Source: an uncultured Ruminococcus sp.
GTDB lineage: Bacteria; Bacillota; Clostridia; Oscillospirales; Ruminococcaceae
Direction: 5' to 3'
DNA length: 14,465 nt
NCBI GenBank assembly: GCA_947174965.1
Contig: CAMWKY010000021.1
Span: 1 to 14,465 of the forward strand
Shown here: piece after piece, positions 8,447 through 14,433 of the stretch
Position numbering within the stretch: position 1 is the first letter of the stretch
Layout of the letters: each line of letters starts with the position of its first letter
Notes under the pieces: generated by a model
Seen by the model: only the letters and a program-made list of their open reading frames with translations
Database searches by the model: none
Told to the model about the DNA's origin: nothing
Program-made: the position numbers and the translations under genes

Positions 8447-8476
8447 CAGGCAGCAGTTATAAAATGCTGCTGCCTG
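8447..8476. terminator. Bidirectional rho-independent terminator between minor pilin and pilD
   Basis: A perfect 10-base-pair stem, CAGGCAGCAG (8447-8456) with CTGCTGCCTG (8467-8476), encloses a 10-base loop. An A-run lies on the left (8440-8446) and a T-rich tract on the right (8477-8489), so it can stop transcription from both convergent genes. Confidence 0.92.
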
Positions 8477-8492
8477 TAATTTATTTTTGTTT

Positions 8493-9329
8493 TTATTGTT
8501 CAATCGTTAAAAGATTTATGTACCATTCAGCAATCTGATTTCCCCATAACATTGCTGCGGCAATGCCGATTGAAAGATATGGTCCAAAAGCAAATACTGA
8601 ATCTTTTGTGACGGCTTTTATTATTGAACCGCCTACAGCAGCAATAATAATGCCAAATAATGCTGAAACGATAACAGCTTGTGTTCCAAGCAATGAACCA
8701 GCTGAAAACATTAATATTGTATCGCCGAGTTCGATTGCACGGAAATCTTCATTAAATTTCTTTCTTATGATTGGTCTGCTCACTTCTCCGATTATGAAAA
8801 ACGGAACACTAACAGCAAATGCACCAATTATGCGGTTTGCTATTGAAACATCATCAGTGAAAATGGCGGCAGGAATGGCAAGGACAAAGATTATACCGAC
8901 AATAATCATGTCTATTTCCTTTGTGTCCCAGTCCATGAATCCTACAACCACAAGAAGTGACATAAGAACACAGGTTATTATGGCTTTAGCATTAATATCA
9001 AGCACTAAAAACGTAAGCACATACAAAATGCCGTTAAGGCTCTCTACAATGGGATAGCGTGGCGAAATTTTCTCTCCACAGCTATGGCATTTTCCACCAA
9101 GAAAAAGCCAGCTGAAAACAGGAATCAAATCAATCGGTCTGATTTTCGTTCCACAGGTCATGCAGTGTGAGGCTCGTTTTATAAGTGACTCGTGACGTGG
9201 AAGTCTTATAATTACAACATTAAGAAAACTTCCTATACATATGCCAAAAATAAACACTACGGTTAAAAACATGATTTTGAATGGAAGCTCCATAAATTCA
9301 TCATGAAGCATATTTTCAAATTCAAACAT
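8493..9329 (-). CDS. pilD: Prepilin peptidase / N-methyltransferase PilD
   Basis: PilD is the membrane aspartic protease that cuts prepilin leaders after Gly and methylates the new N terminus. The 278-residue protein has an N-terminal membrane segment with GSFLNVVIIRLPR, then two Cys pairs, C56-x-x-C59 and C81-x-x-C84, typical of the zinc-binding methylase region, and several membrane spans. The candidate catalytic aspartates are D133 (in FMDWDTKEID) and D203 (in ELGDTILM). Both flanking motifs deviate from consensus: the usual I-P-D/N after the first Asp is I-D-M, and GxGD reads E-L-G-D. The start was chosen at 9329 because AGGAGGT (9337-9343) sits seven bases upstream; the frame stays open to 9503 but that extension crosses the promoter region. 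It is transcribed toward the minor pilin operon and away from pilB, whose products depend on it. Confidence 0.95.
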   Translation of the reverse strand: MFEFENMLHDEFMELPFKIMFLTVVFIFGICIGSFLNVVIIRLPRHESLIKRASHCMTCGTKIRPIDLIPVFSWLFLGGKCHSCGEKISPRYPIVESLNGILYVLTFLVLDINAKAIITCVLMSLLVVVGFMDWDTKEIDMIIVGIIFVLAIPAAIFTDDVSIANRIIGAFAVSVPFFIIGEVSRPIIRKKFNEDFRAIELGDTILMFSAGSLLGTQAVIVSALFGIIIAAVGGSIIKAVTKDSVFAFGPYLSIGIAAAMLWGNQIAEWYINLLTIEQ

Positions 9330-9336
9330 GATTTTT

Positions 9337-9343
9337 ACCTCCT
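9337..9343 (-). promoter_or_regulatory. Ribosome binding site choosing the pilD start
   Basis: AGGAGGT on the minus strand lies seven bases before ATG 9329. It excludes the longer open frame that would begin at 9503. Confidence 0.85.
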
Positions 9344-9359
9344 TTACATTAAAAGATAA

Positions 9360-9387
9360 TTGACATAATAATATTATAGCATATATT
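9360..9387 (+). promoter_or_regulatory. Candidate pilB promoter, interlocked with the pilD promoter
   Basis: A perfect TTGACA (9360-9365) is followed after 16 bases by TATATT (9382-9387), one mismatch from consensus. Predicted start is near 9394, giving a leader of about 70 bases. The DNA here is very AT-rich, so the -10 could be chance; the -35 is convincing. Confidence 0.55.
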
Positions 9388-9400
9388 TTATAAATTTCAA
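9373..9400 (-). promoter_or_regulatory. pilD promoter on the minus strand
   Basis: Read on the minus strand, TTGAAA (9400-9395) and a perfect TATAAT (9378-9373) are 16 bases apart, with TGC directly before the -10 (extended -10). The predicted start is about 9366, some 36 bases before the pilD ATG. Its elements alternate with those of the opposing pilB promoter. Confidence 0.65.
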
Positions 9401-9412
9401 GTATAAATTTGA

Positions 9413-9439
9413 GATTGTCGTAAAAAAATTTCGGCAGTC
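9413..9439 (+). promoter_or_regulatory. Hairpin in the pilB leader
   Basis: GATTGTCG (9413-9420) can pair with CGGCAGTC (9432-9439) over eight positions, two of them G-U, around an 11-base A/T loop. It lies between the predicted pilB start and the ribosome site. No T-run follows, so it is not a terminator; a role in mRNA stability is possible but unproven. Confidence 0.35.
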
Positions 9440-9450
9440 CTAAAAAATAA

Positions 9451-9457
9451 GCGGAGG
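9451..9457 (+). promoter_or_regulatory. Ribosome binding site choosing the pilB start
   Basis: GCGGAGG ends seven bases before ATG 9465. The in-frame TTG at 9459 is only one base from the site and is therefore not usable. Confidence 0.85.
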
Positions 9458-9464
9458 TTTGTAT

Positions 9465-11141
9465 ATGAGAAACGAAAGAATAGGTGACTATCTGGTCAAT
9501 CAAGGTCTTATCAGTGACGAACAGCTTCAGAAAGTTCTTCAGGCACAGAGAGAATCAAACGGAGCTAAAAAATTCGGTGATGTTGTTGTTGAACTTGGTT
9601 TTATGACAGAAATCAACTTCACAAAAGCTCTTGCAGGAAAGCTGAGAGTTCAGTATGTTGACCTTGATAATATCGACATCAATACTGATGCTGTACAGAA
9701 AGTTCCTGAACAGCTTGCAAGAAAGCACACTGTAATTGCTATTGCTGTAACAGGTAAACGTCTTACAGTTGCAACAAATGACCCTGTAAACTTTATTGTC
9801 CTCGAAGATATTAAGGTTTCGACAGGTATGGACACCGTGCCGGTACTTGCAACAACAACAGCTATTAATAAGGCTATAGGAAAATGCTACTCAATGCAGA
9901 ACGTTGACAGCGTTATTGATAGTGTTAATGCTATGGCAGGCGACAGAATGTCGACAGAAGAAGAAGAATCAAAAGACAGAGTTGAGTCTGCTCCTATTGT
10001 TAAGCTTGCTACAACAATTGTTGAAAACTCATTCCGTGCTGATGCAACCGATATTCATATTGAGCCGTTCGACAAGTATACAAGAATACGTATCCGTGTA
10101 AACGGCGACCTTGTTGAACTTATGAGTATATCATCAGCTGTACAGAGTGCGCTGGCAACACGTTTTAAGCTTATCAGTGGTATGAATATCGCTGAAAAGA
10201 GAATCCCGCAGGACGGACGTTTCACACAGGTTGTTGATGGCTGTACGCTTGATGTCCGTGTGTCCTCACTTCCTATGGTTCACGGCGAAAAAATAGTTAT
10301 CCGTATTCTTTCAACCGGACAGATTGCGCTCCGTAAGATTACTGACCTCGGTATGTCCGATTATAACTATCAGCTCTTTGAATCAATGCTCCGTGTACCA
10401 CACGGCGTTATCCTCGTTACTGGTCCTACTGGTTCAGGTAAAACAACTACTCTTTATGCGGCTCTCGGTGAAATTGCTAAACCGCACGTAAATGTTGTTA
10501 CTGTTGAAGACCCTGTAGAAAAATCTATCGACGGCATTAATCAGTGTCAGGTTAACCAGAAGGCAGGCATGACCTTTGCGGCTGCGCTTCGTTCAATTCT
10601 CCGTCAGGACCCTGATATTGTTATGATTGGTGAGATGCGTGATACTGAAACAGCTGATATTGGTATCCGTGCCGCTATTACAGGTCACTTGGTTCTCTCC
10701 ACACTTCATACTAATGATGCGGCTTCTACTGTTGTACGTCTTGTTGACATGGGTGTTGCTCCTTACATGGTTGCAACTTCTCTTATCGGTGTTATCGCTC
10801 AACGTCTTATCAAGAGACTCTGTCCGGCTTGCAAACAGCCTCGTATGTCAACGGCAGAAGAAAATGACCTTATGGGTATTCCTGAATCAATTCAAATTTG
10901 CGACCCTGTCGGTTGTGTGAACTGCAATAATACAGGTTACAAGGGAAGAACTGCGATTCACGAAATTATCCACTGTACAGCAAAAGTTTCTGCTATTATT
11001 GCTGCTGGTGGTGGTAAAGAGGAAATCGAAAAGGCTGCAAGAGCTAATGGTACAAAATTGCTCCGTGACAACGCTTCTGCTCTTGTTCAGGCTGGCGAAA
11101 CTTCTATTGACGAACTCGTGCGTACTACATTCACTGTATAA
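9465..11141 (+). CDS. pilB: Type IV pilus extension ATPase PilB
   Basis: PilB is the cytoplasmic hexameric ATPase that powers pilus extension by acting on PilC. The 558-residue length fits the family. An N-terminal MshEN/GspE-N-type region (about 1-145) begins RNERIGDYLVNQGLISDEQL. The ATPase core has Walker A GPTGSGKTTTL at 320-330, Walker B region DPDIVMIGEMRD at 382-393, and the His box GHLVLSTLH at 407-415. A zinc-binding four-Cys module typical of PilB/GspE is present, C453-x-x-C456 and C484-x-x-C487. This module and the length separate it from PilT. The coding sequence uses many C-ending codons in its C-terminal half, as expected for an expressed housekeeping-like gene. pilT follows after 24 bases, so the two opposing motors are probably co-transcribed. 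MshEN domains in some PilB/MshE proteins bind cyclic-di-GMP; whether this one does cannot be judged by eye. Confidence 0.97.
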   Translation: MRNERIGDYLVNQGLISDEQLQKVLQAQRESNGAKKFGDVVVELGFMTEINFTKALAGKLRVQYVDLDNIDINTDAVQKVPEQLARKHTVIAIAVTGKRLTVATNDPVNFIVLEDIKVSTGMDTVPVLATTTAINKAIGKCYSMQNVDSVIDSVNAMAGDRMSTEEEESKDRVESAPIVKLATTIVENSFRADATDIHIEPFDKYTRIRIRVNGDLVELMSISSAVQSALATRFKLISGMNIAEKRIPQDGRFTQVVDGCTLDVRVSSLPMVHGEKIVIRILSTGQIALRKITDLGMSDYNYQLFESMLRVPHGVILVTGPTGSGKTTTLYAALGEIAKPHVNVVTVEDPVEKSIDGINQCQVNQKAGMTFAAALRSILRQDPDIVMIGEMRDTETADIGIRAAITGHLVLSTLHTNDAASTVVRLVDMGVAPYMVATSLIGVIAQRLIKRLCPACKQPRMSTAEENDLMGIPESIQICDPVGCVNCNNTGYKGRTAIHEIIHCTAKVSAIIAAGGGKEEIEKAARANGTKLLRDNASALVQAGETSIDELVRTTFTV

Positions 11142-11165
11142 TATTAAAACTGGAGGATTTTATAT

Positions 11166-12269
11166 ATGGGCATTATTAATATTCACAGAATACTTGATGA
11201 GGTAAGACTTCTCGGCTGTTCTGACTTGCATTTCACAAACGCTATTGCTCCTGTCGTACGTCTCAACGGTGCATTGAGAACTATGCGTACACAATATCCT
11301 GAAATGGACGAGGAGGAAATACTTGACATCGTTAACCAGATGACAAACGAGGGTCAGCAGACACAAATCAACAATCACATTGATACTGACTTCTCTTTTC
11401 AGACAAAGAGCGGTTACCGTCACCGTGTAAACGTGTATTTCCAGAAGGGCAAGCCTGCTATTGCTATTCGTCTTCTCCGCAATGATATTCCTACACTCGA
11501 AGACCTGATGCTTCCGCCGATTCTTGCGGATTTTGCAATGCGCCCACGTGGTCTTGTTCTTGTAACAGGTCCTACCGGTTCTGGTAAGTCCACAACCCTC
11601 GCAGGTATGATTGACTTCGTAAACCTCAACCGTTCCGCACATATTATTACAGTTGAAGACCCTATTGAGTATGTACATGAGCATAAAAGGTGTATGGTGA
11701 ATCAGCGTGAAATCGGCGACGACGTTCCGTCATTCGCTCTTGCGCTCCGTGCCGCACTTCGTGAAGACCCCGATGTTATCCTCGTAGGAGAAATGCGTGA
11801 CTTTGAAACAATTCAGGCTGCTGTTACTGCCGCTGAAACAGGTCACCTTGTTATGTCTACACTTCATACAACCTCTGCCGCTGATACTATCAACCGTATT
11901 ATCGACGTTTACCCTGAACATCAGCAACAGCAAATCCGTACACAGCTCGCTAACAACCTTGTCGGCGTTATCTCGCAGACCCTTATCCCGAAGATTGACA
12001 ACTCCGGACGTATCGCTGTTATGGAAATCCTCAATGTAACTGATGCTATCGCCGCTATGATTCGTGACAACAAAATCCACCTCATTCAGTCGGCTATCCA
12101 GACAGGTAAACAGCAGGGCATGATGTCTCTCGACCAGGAACTTGCACGCCATGTTGCAAAAGGTACTATCAAGGAAGTTGACGCTCTTGAAAAATGTCAG
12201 GACAAACAGGAGTTCTATCGTTTCTTGTCACAAATGGGCGGTGTTCCTACTGGTGGCATGAGTATGTAA
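11166..12269 (+). CDS. pilT: Type IV pilus retraction ATPase PilT
   Basis: PilT drives pilus disassembly and hence twitching or retraction. The 367-residue protein has an N-terminal PAS-like region (about 1-110), Walker A GPTGSGKST at 135-143, Walker B region DPDVILVGEMRD at 201-212, and the His box GHLVMSTLHTTSA starting at 226. After the core come EHQQQQIRTQLANNLVGVIS and a C-terminal stretch with AIAAMIRDNKIHLIQSAIQ, placed where PilT carries its AIRNLIRE motif, then GMMSLDQEL. It lacks the Cys module of PilB. The ATG has GGAGG at 11152-11156. Its presence argues for dynamic, retractable pili and not a static secretion pseudopilus. A weak hairpin follows the stop codon but no clear terminator. 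Confidence 0.97.
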   Translation: MGIINIHRILDEVRLLGCSDLHFTNAIAPVVRLNGALRTMRTQYPEMDEEEILDIVNQMTNEGQQTQINNHIDTDFSFQTKSGYRHRVNVYFQKGKPAIAIRLLRNDIPTLEDLMLPPILADFAMRPRGLVLVTGPTGSGKSTTLAGMIDFVNLNRSAHIITVEDPIEYVHEHKRCMVNQREIGDDVPSFALALRAALREDPDVILVGEMRDFETIQAAVTAAETGHLVMSTLHTTSAADTINRIIDVYPEHQQQQIRTQLANNLVGVISQTLIPKIDNSGRIAVMEILNVTDAIAAMIRDNKIHLIQSAIQTGKQQGMMSLDQELARHVAKGTIKEVDALEKCQDKQEFYRFLSQMGGVPTGGMSM

Positions 12270-12272
12270 TGT

Positions 12273-12289
12273 TATTACAAAGTGTAATA
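12273..12289 (+). terminator. Weak hairpin after pilT
   Basis: TATTACA (12273-12279) and TGTAATA (12283-12289) form a seven-pair, AT-rich stem with a three-base loop. There is no T-run afterwards, so efficient termination is doubtful; it may only protect the mRNA end. Confidence 0.3.
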
Positions 12290-12321
12290 TAGAAAAATAA
12301 TTCTGCGTATGGTAAATAAAG

Positions 12322-12341
12322 CAAAACGGCAAAATCGGTTT
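12322..12341 (+). repeat. Left arm of long imperfect inverted repeat upstream of pilA
   Basis: CAAAACGGCAAAATCGGTTT matches the reverse complement of 12463-12482 at about 18 positions, with one substitution and a one-base shift on each side. The arm centres lie about 141 bases apart, so the pair could be two operator sites or the stem of a large RNA structure. Confidence 0.6.
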
Positions 12342-12462
12342 ACAGAGAGTAATATTTATCTGCTTATATACGGATAATCTGTTAAATATATTTCGTATTC
12401 AAGTTAAATCAGTTGTTTTATTCACAGAATGTTGTGCATATTGACGAAAACACTGAAAAATA

Positions 12463-12482
12463 AAAGCCGATTTACCGTTTTG
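12463..12482 (-). repeat. Right arm of long imperfect inverted repeat upstream of pilA
   Basis: On the minus strand this reads CAAAACGGTAAATCGGCTTT, the near copy of the arm at 12322-12341. It ends 43 bases before the pilA -35 element, a suitable distance for an upstream activator site. Confidence 0.6.
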
Positions 12483-12525
12483 ATGTAAAAAATGGATTTT
12501 TAAAGAATTTTTTTCGGATAAACTA

Positions 12526-12554
12526 TTGACATTTTGTGAATAAAGTGGTATACT
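12526..12554 (+). promoter_or_regulatory. Strong promoter of the major pilin pilA
   Basis: A perfect TTGACA (12526-12531), a 17-base spacer and TATACT (12549-12554), preceded by TGG (extended -10). A/T tracts upstream resemble an UP element. The predicted start is about 12561, leaving a leader of about 89 bases. An overlapping TATAAT at 12554-12559 is too far from the -35 (22 bases). Confidence 0.85.
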
Positions 12555-12560
12555 ATAATC

Positions 12561-12653
12561 ATGGAAAGGGAGAGGACAGAAATAAAGAGTCCGCCCCGTG
12601 TAGAGTGCATATGCACAAAATTTATTTTTATTGAAGGAGGTTTTCTATTATGA
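12561..12653 (+). CDS. Possible 30-codon leader peptide in the pilA leader
   Basis: An ATG at the predicted transcription start (12561) opens 30 codons (MERERTEIKSPPRVECICTK, then FIFIEGGFLL) and stops with TGA at 12651-12653, sharing ATGA with the pilA start. If real it would be translated from a leaderless or near-leaderless mRNA, since no ribosome site can precede it. The pilA ribosome site lies inside it, so translation through it would affect pilA initiation. A chance 30-codon frame is not rare, so this is a candidate only. The peptide resembles nothing I know; it has a Pro-Pro and two Cys. Confidence 0.2.
   Translation: MERERTEIKSPPRVECICTKFIFIEGGFLL
12605..12616. promoter_or_regulatory. 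Perfect 12-base palindrome in the pilA leader
   Basis: GTGCATATGCAC is a perfect palindrome in the untranslated leader, about 18 bases upstream of the AAGGAGGT ribosome site. It could be an operator or a short RNA hairpin or dimerisation point. An upstream GGAC/GTCC pairing (12574-12577 with 12589-12592) could add a second hairpin. Confidence 0.4.
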
Positions 12654-13159
12654 AAACTACAAAGAAAGGTTTCACACTTATCGAGCTTATCGTTGTTATC
12701 GCTATCATCGGTGTTCTCGCTGCTATTCTCGTACCTACAATGCTCGGCTATGTAAAGAAGTCAAAGATTTCATCTGCTAACCAGACTGCTGCATCTATCT
12801 ACAAAGCTATCAACTCAGCTCTTGTTGAACTTGATGAAGAAGGTGTTGACGTAGGCGGTGACTGGGAAATGGCTAGTACTAATGGTGGTGCTTTCTCAAC
12901 TATTCCTACTGGAACTACTTCTGATAAGGTTACGAAAAAAATTACAAACTTCTTTGCTGAAATTTCAAAAACAAAAGAAGTTAAAGCAAAAATGTCCGGC
13001 GGTACTTGTAAAGCAGTTGCAGCTGCAGTTGATTCAACATATATCGGTACATTCCCGGCAGGTGTTGTAACAACAGATACATTTGATACTTATAAAGTAA
13101 CTGCAACAGATGGATTTAAAAAAGCTTATGAGGCTGCTGTTGCAAAGGCTGGCTGCTAA
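12650..13159 (+). CDS. pilA: Major type IV pilin PilA
   Basis: The main fibre subunit. A seven-residue leader MKTTKKG is followed by FTLIELIVVIAIIGVLAAIL, a near-perfect type IVa pilin N terminus with Glu at mature position 5. The helix continues to about residue 60. The head domain is small and Thr/Ala/Gly-rich. Its only two Cys, C120 and C169 (the last residue), would form the C-terminal disulfide loop common in pilins. Total length is 169 residues. The ribosome site AAGGAGGT (12634-12641) is optimal, and codons for the helix are C-ending, both fitting high expression. The second half switches to A-ending codons. It stands alone between a strong promoter and a terminator. It is called the major pilin by promoter strength and length; the pilin starting at 14434 is the alternative. 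Confidence 0.93.
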   Translation: MKTTKKGFTLIELIVVIAIIGVLAAILVPTMLGYVKKSKISSANQTAASIYKAINSALVELDEEGVDVGGDWEMASTNGGAFSTIPTGTTSDKVTKKITNFFAEISKTKEVKAKMSGGTCKAVAAAVDSTYIGTFPAGVVTTDTFDTYKVTATDGFKKAYEAAVAKAGC

Positions 13160-13200
13160 TTTTTAAAAATCAAGTTGATTATTGATTAAATTGATGCTAA

Positions 13201-13230
13201 AACCTCTCTCCTAAGCGGGAGGGGTTTTTT
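13201..13230 (+). terminator. Rho-independent terminator after pilA
   Basis: AACCTCTCTC (13201-13210) pairs with GGGAGGGGTT (13217-13226) over ten positions including two G-U pairs, with a six-base loop and a T-run to 13230. It lies between pilA and the peptidase gene, whose ATG is only 13 bases farther on. Confidence 0.9.
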
Positions 13231-13243
13231 ATATGGAGAAAAA

Positions 13244-14386
13244 ATGAACATTGATAAGATAACACCGCATATAGCAACAGGGCTTGTGTGTTCCGCACTT
13301 ACAGCAGGTATATGCTATCTCTGCATAGGAAAAACAACGGGCGGAGAGAATGAAATAATAAAAGAGTGCAGAGAAATAATTGCTGAAAAAGGAAAACCCG
13401 ATTTCAACGACAAATCCGCCAAAATCGGCATGATAAACGGCTATCTTAACAGCGGTGGAGATGAATATACTTATTATTTTGAGTATATGAACGCTGATAA
13501 GTTGCAGGAAATTACTGACTATGTAAATACAGCAGGTACGGCAAAGGCAAGCGGTTTTCAGATTGATATTTCAGAGGACGGAAATATACTTATAACTGAA
13601 ATAACAGATGGTCTGACCGCCGACAAGCAGGGACTGAAAACAGGTGATATTATTACGCATATCGACGGCGTGAGCATATCCGAACAGGGCTACGAAAATT
13701 ATGCAAATAAAATTCTTGGCAAGCAGGATACAGAAGTTAATCTGACTGTAAACCGTGACGGCAAATCTTTTGACATGATTTTTAAGCGTGATAATGACTT
13801 GCTCCGTGATGTTGACGGAAAAATGATTGGAGATATAGCTTATGTTACTGTTTCAAGTTTCAGTATGCTTTCAGCAGGGCATATATCAACTGCTATGGAA
13901 GAAGTCGGGGACGCTGATAAGTTTATTGTCGATTTGCGTAATAACGGCGGAGGACAGAATGAATTTATGGTTCAGGCTGTTGACTATTTCGTTGATGCAG
14001 GCGAATTTGTCATGCACGCTTATGACGGCTCGGAACAGTTCTATTCAACAACCGACGGCGCAGTTGATGCCCCAATAGTTGTCCTTGTAAACGAAAAAAC
14101 GGCAAGTGCTGCCGAAATTTTTGTGTCCATGTGCAAGCAGTTCGGCAGAAATGCAACAATAGTTGGTACGCAGACTTTCGGAAAAGGCATTTTTCAGCGT
14201 GAGGCAGATTTGAGCAACGGCGGTAAACTGCACTACACAGCAGGCTATTTCACTGTAGGCGACTGGGACTGCTGGCACGGAATCGGCATCACCCCTGATA
14301 TTACCGTTGAAATGGACAGCGCACTTATCGGGACTGATGATGATATTCAGCTGAAAAAAGCTGTTGAATTGCTGGAAAAATATTGA
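13244..14386 (+). CDS. PDZ-containing S41 (C-terminal processing) serine peptidase
   Basis: A 380-residue membrane-anchored protease. One hydrophobic segment (about 10-28) works as anchor or uncleaved signal, so the catalytic part should be outside. A PDZ domain lies about 100-178 (ITDGLTADKQGLKTGDIITH is typical). The S41 core follows, with VDLRNNGGG, the catalytic Ser288 in NEKTASAAE and Lys314 in TFGKG, 26 residues apart, as in CtpA/Tsp-type Ser-Lys dyads. The N-terminal part (about 40-95) is short compared with large Tsp proteins. Its ribosome site GGAG (13235-13238) lies just after the pilA terminator, and I find no convincing promoter, so it is probably read by terminator readthrough. 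Its TGA stop is inside the -35 of the next pilin promoter. Such enzymes trim or degrade envelope proteins; pilins as substrates are inferred only from location. Confidence 0.92.
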   Translation: MNIDKITPHIATGLVCSALTAGICYLCIGKTTGGENEIIKECREIIAEKGKPDFNDKSAKIGMINGYLNSGGDEYTYYFEYMNADKLQEITDYVNTAGTAKASGFQIDISEDGNILITEITDGLTADKQGLKTGDIITHIDGVSISEQGYENYANKILGKQDTEVNLTVNRDGKSFDMIFKRDNDLLRDVDGKMIGDIAYVTVSSFSMLSAGHISTAMEEVGDADKFIVDLRNNGGGQNEFMVQAVDYFVDAGEFVMHAYDGSEQFYSTTDGAVDAPIVVLVNEKTASAAEIFVSMCKQFGRNATIVGTQTFGKGIFQREADLSNGGKLHYTAGYFTVGDWDCWHGIGITPDITVEMDSALIGTDDDIQLKKAVELLEKY

Positions 14387-14411
14387 CAAACTGTAAACTT
14401 TCTGCTATAAT
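14383..14411 (+). promoter_or_regulatory. Perfect consensus promoter of the downstream pilin
   Basis: TTGACA (14383-14388), a 17-base spacer and TATAAT (14406-14411) with TGC directly before it match the sigma-A consensus completely. The -35 contains the peptidase stop codon. Predicted start is near 14418, so the mRNA leader would be only about 16 bases, little more than the ribosome site. Confidence 0.88.
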
Positions 14412-14433
14412 GAAATCAGAAGGAGTGATTGTT

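Larger units (their letters stand above)
12270..12525. other. AT-rich intergenic region between pilT and the pilA promoter
   Basis: No gene is supported in this stretch. It holds a weak hairpin right after pilT, a pair of inverted repeats (listed separately), and A/T tracts just upstream of the pilA -35 (12487-12517) that could serve as an UP element. No cyclic-di-GMP riboswitch signature was recognisable. Confidence 0.7.

Noticed and set aside
8563..9057. Plus-strand 164-codon frame
   Set aside because: Antisense shadow of pilD, whose motifs prove the minus strand is coding.
9459..9464. TTG start for PilB at 9459
   Set aside because: Only one base from the ribosome site; ATG 9465 has correct spacing.
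9330..9503. N-terminal extension of PilD to 9503
   Set aside because: It would run through the divergent promoters into pilB, and AGGAGGT at 9337-9343 marks ATG 9329 as the start.
11160..11684. Minus-strand 174-codon frame
   Set aside because: Antisense shadow of pilT, without recognisable domains.
12554..12559. TATAAT as the pilA -10
   Set aside because: It is 22 bases from TTGACA; the overlapping TATACT at 12549 has a 17-base spacer and an extended -10.
12270..12649. Cyclic-di-GMP riboswitch before pilA
   Set aside because: Clostridial precedent made me look, but neither the class I nor the class II conserved bases could be recognised here or before pilC.
13175..13203. Promoter for the S41 peptidase (TTGATT, 17 bases, TAAAAC)
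   Set aside because: Both hexamers match consensus at only four of six positions and transcription would start within the terminator stem.
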